NCBI GenBank assembly: GCA_949358305.1
Contig: CASHSZ010000125.1
Span: 57,501-83,000 of the forward strand
From: Strigamia acuminata
Lineage: Eukaryota; Arthropoda; Chilopoda; Geophilomorpha; Linotaeniidae
DNA length: 25,500 nt
Direction: 5' to 3'
Below the pieces are notes generated by a model, which worked only from the letters and a program-made list of their open reading frames with translations, had not been told where the DNA came from and ran no database searches. The position numbers and the translations under genes were made by a program. This document shows positions 10,534 to 19,984 of the stretch, piece after piece (within the stretch, counting starts at the first letter, position 1; each line of letters begins with the position of its first letter).

Positions 10534-11835
10534 TGAGTGAATAAAAAATTAAAATAATCAATGGACGAACGAATAAACCGAAACGTTTTTCTTTCACCTT
10601 CTTTTCTGCCTCGCCCTTTCGTCGTTTCGGTTGATCCGAGACACGTTGCGGCGCCGGGCGTTTCGGCGCCGGTAGTTTCGGTTCGTCGCACCCCCTTTGG
10701 TCGATGCTCGACCTTATCGTCGCGATCGGTACGTAAAATTTATGTTTCGTCCAAAGATGTTGCCTCAGGTCATCCGGCTGCGTGTCGCACAAAGGGCAGT
10801 CGGGCGCGTGCTCCGTCGTCGAAAACAGTTCCTGTCGGGTAAAAAAACAAAAAAAAAAAAACATACGATTTGTTCAGCGACGACACCGAGCGACCGCGCG
10901 AGGAAACACATACGTACCTGGCAAAAGCCGTCGAATGTGCCGATGTGGCCGCGCAGCAATTTCCTGGCCGCCTCAAAGTCTTTGGCCACGGTGTGCACAC
11001 TCCGCCAGTGATCGCCAATGTCCCTGAGTGGGCCAGCCGGTTTCCATCCGCCGCCATCGTCGTCGTCGTCGCCGTCGCCGTCGTCGTCGTCGTAGGCGTA
11101 GGCGTAGTTCGCGCGTTTCCTGCGGCACAGCCAACACATCCCCGCCCTGCTGCGAACGGGCTTGTCCTGAACGAAGGAGAAGAAGAAGAAGAAGAAGAAG
11201 AAAAAACGAGTGAATCGACGACACGGGCGGGCGCCGTTGCTCACCTTCGCAGAGTCGTAGGAGCCAAAGTCTGTTTGTTGCGACTGCGACCCGCTGGGAG
11301 GGACTGGGAGCATCGCCTCGAGAGCCCCCAGTCTTTCGCCGTGGTTGGCGAGGTTCGACCTCAATTCTTCCAGTTCAACTTCCAGGGTGTTGATCTTGGC
11401 TTGCATGGCTTCGACCTCGCGCCCCGTTGCCCCGTCACCGCCGCTGTTGCCGTCGTTGGCTTCGTTGCCGCCGTTGCCGTTGTCGCCGCCACCGCCGTTG
11501 TTGCCATTGCCATTGTCGTTGTCGTCGTCGTTGTCGCTGTCGAGTCGTCTATCGAAAAACGAAAACAAATGTAAATGGTATCCCGCACGAACTCGGTCGC
11601 GCCGTGGTACTTACATTGGACGGGGTTTGCGCACACCTTCCAATCCGGACAACGTGCTCGGAAACGACTGGCTGGCGCCCGGGTCCGCGCTCTCGGTTCC
11701 CGCTGTTCCGTACGGCGACGACAAAACGTGCACCACCTCCTCGGCGCCCGTTTCCGCGTGGGTCTCCGTGACACCTCCGCCCTCGGGGTTCACTCCCGTC
11801 CGTTCTTCGCCCACTCCTCGTTGCTCGTCGTCCAT
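8351..11835 (-). CDS. Gene B: multi-zinc-finger protein with coiled coil, RS-rich segment and PHD-like finger, unknown function
   Basis: The nine exons in transcript order are 11835-11615, 11548-11245, 11166-10918, 10831-10598, 10486-10418, 10345-9290, 9182-8965, 8849-8666 and 8599-8351, together 2784 nt or 927 aa plus stop. Every intron (66-115 bp) is GT-AG and every phase closes. Seen in order are an acidic N-terminus; an Asp/Asn/Gly-rich run and coiled coil (about 118-153); C2H2-like finger 1 (C186-x2-C189, H228, H233) with an Asp-rich insert; finger 2 (C270-x2-C273-x9-H283-x4-H288); seven to eight copies of AEQRAKSA (about 415-475); an Arg/Ser/Gln-rich segment (641-700); and a C4HC3 finger (C728, C733, C743, C746, H751, C754, C771, C774) fitting PHD spacing. 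The C-terminal ~140 aa look globular. A nuclear, chromatin- or RNA-linked role is inferred only. The donor of exon 7 (GTAGTT) and the exon 8/9 junction are the least certain parts. Confidence 0.8.
8903..8950. repeat. A48 homopolymer inside a gene B intron
   Basis: An uninterrupted run of about 48 A (T on the coding strand) makes up over 40% of the 115-bp intron between exons 7 and 8. It lies near the 5' splice site, not at the 3' polypyrimidine position. Confidence 0.95.
9217..9252. repeat. GAAA microsatellite in a gene B intron
   Basis: (GAAA)n in the 107-bp intron between exons 6 and 7. It reads as a CTTT run on the coding strand. Confidence 0.9.
9321..9505. repeat. Degenerate hexanucleotide repeat encoding the RS-rich segment of gene B
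   Basis: GACTGC/GACCGC variants on the plus strand encode Arg-Ser and Gln-Ser dipeptides on the minus strand. Two or three longer AAGGAG-containing units give SKESR repeats. Confidence 0.9.
10010..10175. repeat. 24-bp minisatellite in gene B exon 6
   Basis: About seven near-identical copies of a 24-bp unit containing GGCGCGTTGCTCGG encode the octapeptide AEQRAKSA on the minus strand. Diverged partial copies flank the array (to about 9955). Confidence 0.95.
10500..10531. repeat. GA/CT dinucleotide microsatellite in a gene B intron
   Basis: (GA)n in the 111-bp intron between exons 4 and 5. On the coding strand the CT run precedes the CACACACACAG acceptor. Confidence 0.9.
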
Positions 11836-12400
11836 TTTCGTCAATCAATCGCCTACTTATAAACGAATTGGTCGTTTAATCAATTAATTGGTTAATTCGT
11901 TAGACCGATTAACGGACGAACGGACGGACAAATAATAGCGCCGCGAGTAGTAACCACAAAACCAACGTTGAATCTAGTCGCTTGATATCGACGGGGTTTC
12001 CCCCCTCCTCCGTGCTCACGCACGCTGTCCCGCATGGCACGCCGTTTTTATTCGCCCGCTCCGTTTCTTCTCTCGTTTGTTTGTTTTTTTTTTTTAAGAA
12101 ATAATGCGATTGGATAGCCTTACTTACTCGTTTGTTCGTTTTTTTTTTGTTTGTTTGTTTGTTTGTTTTTCCCACTCTACGGAGTCCAACGAACCGATAT
12201 ATGTACGCGTGTGCGTCGCGAAGAAGGAGAAGGGCACAACAATGGCGGGGAAAAGCTTGATCCGCTGTTCACCTCGATGTCACGGCGCTGCGACGCGACG
12301 CTCGGCGATGCGAATTAAAAAGAAAAAATGAAACAAAATAAAACAAAGTGAAACAATAAAATGAAACGAAACGAAACAAAATAAAATGAAACGAATAAAT
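11836..12400. other. Upstream region of gene B
   Basis: No gene is supported. The gene B ATG has good context (minus-strand AAAATGG). Upstream, GGTCGTTTA (11871-11879) followed by ATCAATTAAT resembles the block upstream of gene P. There are (GTTT)n and T runs at about 12075-12170 and AAAC/AAAT-rich sequence at about 12320-12398. Confidence 0.45.
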
Positions 12401-13090
12401 GATCGGCGTTTTGAATCGTGCCGCGTCATGTTGCCCGGTTGCGCCACCAGGTGCCCGCGCAGCGCTCGGCGCTCGGTGTTCGGTGTTCGGCCCGTCCCGT
12501 GGACGGGGGAGGAGAAGAACGAAGCGGGGACTACGGGTTCGGGTTAGGCGCCGACGGCGTGGTCGATCGATTATATTTTCTCGTTTTCTATTTATCTTCT
12601 CGTAAGAGTGAGTTGTAAAGGCGTATAAAGAATAAACAATTGGAGCGAAAAGTAAACGGTCTTTTTATTCGTGTACATTTGTAAAATTTGAAAATTTTTC
12701 TTAAAACTAAGCGTGAATAAACGAGCGAAAAAAATGAGGCGGGCTCGCGCGACGAGCGACGGGTCTAGTTGTCGCATTAGTCGGTCCTGGTCGAGGAGCA
12801 GTCTGTCTGTCCTTAACGGTCAAAATGAGAATGGCACCGAAGAGACTCCGTACATTATTCGATGTGAAATCTGAAATCTGAAATCTGAAATCTGAAATCT
12901 GAAAAATCTGAAAAACCTGAAAAACCTGGGACCCGTGAAAACCCGAAATCTGAAAACCGATTGATTGGTCGGTCGATCAATCAATCGATCGATCGATCGG
13001 TGGACGGTTGGCTGCCTGCCCCGCCCACCCGCGACGATTGGCCCCACCGGCCGGCGGTGGCCCATTCTCGACTTATTTATTTATTATTTT
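12401..13090. other. Non-coding stretch with GAAATCT and GATC-type repeats
   Basis: GC-rich unique sequence (12401-12560) is followed by an AT-rich segment, then (GAAATCT)n with decaying copies at about 12867-12955 and GATT/GATC tetranucleotides at about 12960-13000. A short unique segment with the (TTTA)n tail of hairpin unit 1 ends the stretch. No convincing gene was seen on either strand. Confidence 0.55.
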
Positions 13091-13661
13091 GACCGGCCCG
13101 AAGGCCAGTCTGAGACCGAAAAAGCACGGCTGCTTTTACAAAGACGGGTATCGAATACCGCGCCGCTCGGCGGGTACTGTGCGCCGCTCGACCGAGCGGC
13201 GGGCCCGAGTCCCGAGTTCGATCTGAAAGTGTTGGCAAAACCCATCGAACGTGTTCGGGAAGACTCCCGTCCACAACGACGGCGCGAGACCCCCGGAAGA
13301 TGAAAATAAAATACGAAACGGCTCATTTTCTATAAAATTTTTATTCTAACGAATTACGACGAAGATAACCTAATTATCGGTTAAAGCACGGACCGCAAAG
13401 TCGGTCCCACGACCGAAGAATTAAAATTTTAATCGTCTTTCTTTTTTCGTGTGATATTTTTTTTTACCTCGTACCGATCGCCACATCGGACACGAGTAGA
13501 ATGCACGCGACCGCACGCATGCTGCGAGGTTTAGACGGTCGAAGGAATGCCGGTAAGGGAGCTTATTTTCGGGGCGAGTCGTCGGGGCTGCCGCTGCCGC
13601 CGCTGTCGCTCAACGACCCCAACCGCATCTATTCGTCGGGACGGATACGTTCCATTTTCGG
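13091..13661 (-). repeat. Hairpin-ended unit 1
   Basis: The core carries the inverted repeat GCCGCTCGG...CCGAGCGGC. The core is nearly identical to that of unit 2. Confidence 0.78.
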
Positions 13662-13693
13662 ACTTATTTATTTATTTATTTATTTATTATTTT

Positions 13694-14262
13694 GACCGGC
13701 CCGAAGGCCAGTCTGAGACCGTGGCGAAGCAAGGGTCCTTTTATATCGGATACCGCGCCGCTCGGCGGGTACTGTGCGCCGCTCGACCGAGCGGCGGGCC
13801 CGAGTCCCGAGTTCGATCTGAAAGTGTTGGCAAAACCCATCGAACGTGTTCGGGAAGACTCCCGTCCACAACGACGGCGCGAGACCCCCGGAAGATGAAA
13901 ATAAAATACGAAACGGCTCATTTTCTATAAAATTTTTATTCCAACGAATTACGACGAAGATAACCTAATTAACGGTTAAAGTACGAACCGCAAAGTCGGT
14001 GCCACGACCGGAGAATTAAAATTTTAATCGTCTTCCTTTCTCTGATGATCTTTTTTTTTTTTACTCCGTACCGATCGCCACGTCGGACACGAGTAGAATG
14101 CACGCGACCGCACGAGCGCTGCGAGGTTTGAACGAACAAACGGATGCCAGCGCAGGACCTTATTTTCGGGGCGATTCGTCCGGGCTGTCGCTGCCGCTGA
14201 CGCCGCTCAACGACACCACCTGCCCCTATTCTGGCCGGGACGGGGACGTTCTATTTCCGATT
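13694..14262 (-). repeat. Hairpin-ended unit 2
   Basis: The core is nearly identical to unit 1 apart from the 35 bp next to the hairpin, indicating recent duplication or gene conversion. Confidence 0.78.
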
Positions 14263-14283
14263 TATTCATTTATTTGTTATTTT

Positions 14284-14907
14284 GACCGGCCCGAAGGCCA
14301 GTCTGAGACCGAGACCCACCGACCGACCATTGGATGGTAGGCGACTCGACCAACAGAAAATGGCGACGAACATTTTAGGAGACGGAACCACACCAACGAC
14401 CGACCGGCCATTTGGTACTCAACAGGTACTCCAGTCTCGATCTGAAAAACGTCCGCAATGTCTATCGGATGCGATGACCGGGACTCGCATCGACTGCGAC
14501 GGTACACGGTCCCTGGGAAATGATTTAAAAATGTAAAACGACGATTATTTTGTAAAACTTTTATTCGAATCTGCCACAACGAAGATAACCTAATTAACGG
14601 TTAAAGCACGAACCGCAAAGTCGGTGCCACGACTGGAGAATTAAAATTTTAATCGTCTTCCTTTCTCTGATGATCTTTTTTTTTTTTACTCCGTACCGAT
14701 CGCCACGTCGGACACGAGTAGAATGCACGCGACCGCACGAGCGCTGCGAGGTTTGAACGAACGAACGGATGCCGGCGCAGGACCTTATTTTCGGGGCGAG
14801 TTAGTCGTCGGGGCTGTCGCTGCCGCTGACGTCGCTGCCGCTGACGTCGCTCAACGACGCCACCCACCCTTATTCTCGCCGGGACGGGTGCGACCTATTT
14901 CCGATCC
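14284..14907 (-). repeat. Hairpin-ended unit 3, divergent core
   Basis: Flanks match units 1 and 2, but about 220 bp of core (14310-14530) share only short words such as TCTCGATCTGAAA with them. Confidence 0.75.
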
Positions 14908-14939
14908 ATTTATTTATTTATTTATTTATTTATTATTTT

Positions 14940-15553
14940 GACCGGCCCGAAGGCCAGTCTGAGACCGAGACCGCTCTCGGAGACCCGTCGACAAAATCAC
15001 TGGCTGGAGCGTGCATCGGACCGACGACCGATAAACGGATGGGTGAAAAAATGCCAGTGGTCCGCACCGATCGTCGGGGCGTGAATGTCGACCTCTCACA
15101 TCGGTCTCGATCCGAAAGCACTCACGGGGTCAATTGAACGCACCGAAGGCGACTGCCATCGAATACGACGGCGCAAGACCCCCGGGAGGTGAAAATAAAA
15201 TGCGGAGCGGCGGGTTTCCTATAAAATTTTTATTGCGATAAAGTGCGACGAAGATAACCTAATTAACGGTTAAAACGCAAACCACAAAGTCGGTTCCACG
15301 ACCGGAGAACTAAAATTTTAATCGTCTTTCCTTTTGCGTGTAATATTTTTTTTTTACCCCGTACCGATCGCCACACCGGACACGAGTAGAATGCACGCGA
15401 CCGCACGCGCGCTGCGAGGTTTAGACGGACGAAGAAATGCCGGTGCGGGAGCCTTTTTTCGGGGCGAGTCGTCGGGGCTACCGCCGCCGCTGCCGCCGCT
15501 CAACGACGCCACCCGCCCCTAGTCTCGCCGGGACGGGAGCGTTCTATTTCCGA
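14940..15553 (-). repeat. Hairpin-ended unit 4, divergent core
   Basis: The core (about 14970-15165) is unlike units 1-3. The conserved GACGGCGCAAGACCCCCGG block resumes just after it. Confidence 0.75.
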
Positions 15554-15576
15554 TTTATTCATTTATTTGTTATTTT

Positions 15577-16180
15577 GACCGGCCCGAAGGCCAGTCTGAG
15601 CCCGAGACCGATTGGGGACCTGTCGACCACCCATTTGGTGCACAAGCATAAATACCGCACCACCGACCGATCCTCGGGTGGGAGAGGCGAATGCCATCTT
15701 GTCATCCAACGGGGATCGAGCGGCGCACGAGACGGGGGCGACGGCCCTCTCACTTTGGTCTCGATCTGAGGATCCCCTCAAAATCCGTAGAACGCGATGA
15801 TTGAAACTAACGCCTACTACGACGGCACGAGACCCCCGGAAGATGAAAATAAAATGCATAACGGCTGATTTTCTATAAAAATTTTATTCCAACGAATTAC
15901 GACGAAGATAACCTAATTAACGGTTAAAGCACGAGCCGCAAAGTCGGTGCCACGACCGGAGAATTAAAATTTTAATCGTCTTTCCTTTTTCGGGTGATCT
16001 ATGCCGATCGCCACATCGGACACGAGTAGAATGCACGCGACCGCACGCGCACTGCGAGGTTTAGACGAGCAAACGGATGCCGGCGCGGGAGCTTATCTTT
16101 TGCGACGAGTCGTCGGGGTTGCCGCTGCCACCACCACCGCCACCGTCCAGCGACCCCAACCGCCTTTATTCGCCGACTCG
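15577..16180 (-). repeat. Hairpin-ended unit 5, divergent core
   Basis: The core (about 15605-15825) is again distinct. The flanking AT-rich block and palindrome are intact. Confidence 0.75.
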
Positions 16181-16220
16181 TTTATTTATTTATTTATTTA
16201 TTTATTTGTTTATTTTTTTT

Positions 16221-16814
16221 GACCGGCCCGAAGGCCGGTCTGAGACCGAGAGGTGCTCTCGACAAAGATGTGTCCACCGTTGGATGCAAGAACTCGGGTA
16301 CCGCGCCACTCGACGGGTACTGCGCCGCTCGGACGAGCCACGGCCCCTCGTTCCGCTGGCGATCTGGAAACTCCCACAAAGTCCGTCGAACGCATCGAGC
16401 GAGACTCGCTCCGATTATGACGGCGCAAGACCCCCGAAAGATGAAAATGAAATACGGAAATGTCAATTTTCCGTAAAAATTTTATTCCGATAAATTGCGA
16501 CGACGATAATCTAATTAACGATTAAAGCACGAACCGCGAAGTCGGTTCCACAACCGGAGAATTAAAATTTTAATCGTCTTTCTTTTTCGTGTGATATTTT
16601 TTTTACCTCGTACCGGTCGCTACATCGGACACGAGTAGAATGCACGCGACCGCACGCGCTGCGAGGATTAGACGGACGAAGGACGCACGAAGGGATGCCG
16701 ACGCGGGACTTTATTTTCGGGGCGAGTCATCGAGGTTGCCGCTGCCGCCGCCACTCACTCGACGACCCCAGCTGCCACTATTCGCCGGGACGAACGCGTT
16801 CTATTTCCCGACCT
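16221..16814 (-). repeat. Hairpin-ended unit 6
   Basis: This has the only perfectly complementary 8-bp stem (GACCGGCC/GGCCGGTC). The core is recognisably related to units 1 and 2 but diverged. Confidence 0.75.
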
Positions 16815-16816
16815 AC

Positions 16817-16867
<51 letters not shown>

Positions 16868-16895
16868 TTCATTTATTTATTTATTTATTTATTTT
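16815..16895. repeat. TTTA microsatellite, longest tail in the array
   Basis: (TTTA)n of about 20 copies, the tail of unit 7 on the minus strand. Confidence 0.95.
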
Positions 16896-17464
16896 GACCG
16901 ACCCGAAGGCCAGTCTGAGACCGACGAAGCAAGGGAGGTTTAAAAAAGACGGGTATCGGATACCGTGCCGCTCGGCGGGTACTGGCGCCGCTCGACCGAG
17001 CGACGGGCCCGAGTTCCGCATTCGATCTGAAAGTGTCGGCAAAACCCATCGAACGTGTTCGGGAAGACTCCCGTCCACAACGACGGCGCGAGACCCCCGG
17101 AAGATGAAAATAAAATACGAAACGGCTGATTTTCTGTGAAATTTTTATTACGACGAGTTGCGACGAAGATAACCTAATTAACGGTTAAAGCACGAACCGC
17201 AAAGTCGGTTCCACGACCGGAGAATTAAAACTTTAATCGTCTTTCTTTTTCGGGTGATCTTTTTTTTACTCTGTACCGATCGCCACACCGGACACGAGTA
17301 GAATGCACGCGACCGCACGCGCTGCGAGGTTTAGACGGACGAAGGAATGCTGGTGCGGGAGCTTATTTTCGGGGCGAGTCGTCGGGGCTACCGCCGCCGC
17401 TGCCGCCGCTCAACGACGCCACCCGCCCCTAGTCTCGCCGGGACGGGGGCGTTCTATTTTCGAT
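16896..17464 (-). repeat. Hairpin-ended unit 7
   Basis: The core is of the unit 1/2 type. The hairpin has G-U-type pairs (plus strand GACCGACC...GGCCAGTC). Confidence 0.78.
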
Positions 17465-17486
17465 TTATTCATTTATTTGTTATTTT

Positions 17487-17960
17487 GACCGGCCCGAAGG
17501 CCAGTCCGAGACCGTGACGAAGCAAGGGAGTTATTTGATCGGATACCGCGCCGCTCGGCGGGTACTGGCGCCGCTCGACCGAGCGGCGGGCCCGAGTTCC
17601 GCGTCCGATCTGAAAGCATTCGCGAAGCCCGTCGAACGTGTTCGGGAAGACTCCCGTCCACAACGACGACGCGAGACCCTCGGAAGATGAAAATAAAATA
17701 CGATACGGCCGATTTTCTATAAAATTTTTATCCCGATAAGTCACGACGAAGATAATCCAATTAACCGTTAAAGCACGGGTCGCGGAGTCGATTCCACGAC
17801 CGGGGAATCAAATTTCGACTGTCTGTCTTCCCCCGTTACCCGTTTTTTAATTCCGAGCGATGTCCGGCGCGCGCCCGTTCGCTCCCTCCCTCTACCCGGA
17901 ATAGACAGACGCGAGAACGGAGCAAAATCTCTGACCTCGGCCCGTCCCGCCGCTAGTTTA
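17487..17960 (-). repeat. Hairpin-ended unit 8, degraded 5' part
   Basis: The core is of the unit 1/2 type. The AT-rich block and palindrome are mutated, and the ATGCACGCGACCGC block of the other units cannot be recognised. The array ends here. Confidence 0.7.
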
Positions 17961-18173
17961 TTTATTTTCGACTTATTTATTTATTTATTTATTTATTTAT
18001 CTATTTATTATTTTGTTTGTTTATTTAATTATTCTATTTCATTTTATTTTTTTAATGAATTATTATTATTATTGTTGTTTAGCTAGAAGTATGCTACGTC
18101 GCGTGTCATTATCGCCATTGTTATCACCGGGCGTCGCGTCGGTTCATTCGCCAAAATCAGACAGACAGACACA
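17961..18173. other. Upstream region of gene C with TTTA and ATT repeats
   Basis: (TTTA)n at about 17970-18010 and ATT/TTG-rich sequence at 18055-18080 lie upstream of the first exon of gene C. No core promoter was recognised. Confidence 0.5.
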
Positions 18174-19452
18174 ATGGACGCGACACGCGCTTCGCACACG
18201 GAGGTAAATTATTAAACCATTACTTGTAAAATGTTATTTTGTCAATTGGCCGCGTTCGCGTTTTGCTGTGCGCAGAATGCACGAACTCACCGAGTTACTC
18301 GCGTAAACGTTAGCGTCGCCGTTGTTCTCGTCGCTAGACGAAACGACCAATTTGACGAATGGACGAACGAGTTTAACGAATTTGATAAAACTTAACGAGT
18401 GGACGAGATTAACGAATGAATGAATAAATAAAAAAAAATAAAGAAATAAATAGGCGTTTGTTTCGGGGCAATTCGTATAGTGCAACGAGTCGTGCGGTGA
18501 AACTATAGCGCCCCCCTCTCGCTCGTCCTTCGGTCTCTTTTCCTCACCTCCACCCCTTCTTCTTTCGGTTTTACCGCGCTCGCGCTTCGATTTAATTCAA
18601 TTTAATTTAATTTATTCCTTCTCTACAGATGCCGATCGAAAACGAGAGCGAGAGTGGGAGCGAGAACGAGGCGCTGACGCAGCTGCAGCCGCCGCAGTCG
18701 CAGCTACCGTCGCAACCACCGTCACCGGGGACGTCGGAGACGCCGACGCAGCCACAGTCGCCGGAGACGCAGCGAACGGTAAAGCGTCCCGGGGAAGCGG
18801 GCGATCCGGCGCCAACCAAAAAGGTATCCCGTCAAGATTGTCGTCGTTCATTCGTCTATTCATTCGCCTATTCCCCCTCCATTTTCCAGCCGCGTCAAGA
18901 CGGAGAATCGTCGCCAGCGCGCGTCGTCGCCTCGTCGTCGAGCGACGCCGTCCCATCTACGTCGTCCGCCGCTCCCTTGTCGGGCGGGCTGGAGGCTCCG
19001 GCAAAGACAGTGGCGGAGGAGGGAGAGGGCGAAGAAGGAGGAGAGGGAGGAGAAGGAGAAGAAGAGGAAGAAGAAGAAGATGAAGAGGAAGAGGAGGAAG
19101 AGAGCGACGACCGAGACGTCGCCGATGGAGTCGAGTTGCTCCCGGCTGGAGGCCCCGTGTTCTCGCGTTTGGCGTTGGACGCGCACCGCGCTATAGTTAG
19201 AATGCTGATGCGCATGGTGAGTGAGTCAGTCGGTGGAAAACGTTCACCGTGCATGTACGCACCTTTTTTTCCCCGTATTTCGACAAACATTCGTTTTTTT
19301 TTTTTTTTTTTTTTTTTTAGCCGCCACCCAACACTGGTGGCTCCTCCGACGCACCGGCGGTTACCCGCGAGTCGAAGAAACGGGACAGTGAGCGAATTCT
19401 CCACTAAGCGCCTCTTCGAATACTCATCTTTTCTTCTCTCATTTCAGAATAG
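18174..19452 (+). CDS. Gene C: acidic, disordered protein of unknown function
   Basis: Proposed exons are 18174-18203, 18629-18823, 18890-19216, 19321-19387 and 19448-19452, giving about 207 aa. Introns are 425, 66, 104 and 60 bp, all GT-AG. The first ATG has strong context (A at -3, G at +4). Exon 2 also begins with ATG directly after CTCTACAG, so translation could start there if exon 1 is untranslated. Exon 2 is Glu/Ser/Gln/Pro-rich (11-75). Exon 3 has a Ser-rich part, an acidic run (about 118-149), then a likely helix ending FSRLALDAHRAIVRMLMRM. The last exon would add only two bases and TAG; if that intron is not removed, the frame ends at a TAA at 19405-19407. Such acidic tails occur in nuclear proteins, but no family is recognised. 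AATAAA at 19641-19646 is a candidate polyadenylation signal. Confidence 0.62.
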
Positions 19453-19984
19453 ATGGATAGGCAGATAAAGGCGACATCGAGGATCGAAACGGCCAATATT
19501 TCATTTTATTTCATTTCATTTCATCTTTATTTTATTTTATTTTATTTTATTTTATTTTATTTTTTTATGTATTCGATTTGTTTATTAATTTGTTTGTTTG
19601 TTTTCATTTGTTTTCATCGATTCGTTTAAAATGCTAGACGAATAAAAAATAAATAAATAGATAAACGAACTCGGTTGTTGTTGCGTGGCTTCTTTAAGCG
19701 AGCTCGGGGTTGCCTCGCACGCACGAGGGGCGCACCGGTAGTTACTTCCGTGGTGTTGCGCCGTGCACACCGTGCGCCGACGGTAGTTTGCGCGCATTGT
19801 CTGTCGCGCGACCCACTCGGTCTATCGGTACGGAGGCATCGTCGTGGTTCGTATTTTGGAGCGGCCGTGTCTGGCCTCGAGAGGGAGAGGAGGGGGAGGA
19901 GGAGGAGGGAGGGGAGACGGTGACAAATATTTATTTTGAAACAAATTACCGGGACTACCGGCGCTCGTTGGCGCCCGTTGTCCC
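19453..19984. other. 3' flank of gene C and unique spacer before the satellite
   Basis: (ATTTC)n and (ATTTT)n at about 19498-19568, AATAAA at 19641-19646, then GC-rich unique sequence and a GGA-rich run at about 19880-19918. No gene is supported. Confidence 0.5.

Larger units (their letters stand above)
13091..17960 (-). repeat. Tandem array of eight hairpin-ended repeat units (590-680 bp)
   Basis: Eight head-to-tail units are separated by (TTTA)n microsatellites. Read on the minus strand, each has a GC-rich 5' part (complement of ATGCACGCGACCGCAC), a T-rich tract, the palindrome ATTAAAATTTTAAT, a conserved AT-rich block (complement of AAGATAACCTAATTAACGG), a variable core and a 3' hairpin GACYGGCC-UUCG-GGCCGGUC followed by an (AAAT)n tail. 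The cUUCGg tetraloop forms only on the minus-strand RNA, which suggests the transcript orientation. The unit start positions give periods of about 603, 590, 656, 637, 644, 675 and 591 bp. The family is not recognised; a SINE-like or other non-coding retroposon is the best guess. Confidence 0.8.

Noticed and set aside
11856-11863. TATA box of gene B (minus-strand TTTATAAG)
   Set aside because: It lies only about 22 bp from the chosen ATG, too close for a normal TATA-to-start distance plus leader. A chance match in AT-rich sequence is more likely.
12399-12618. Short plus-strand Arg-rich frames
   Set aside because: They are GC-driven open frames with no recognisable domain, splice context or neighbour support.
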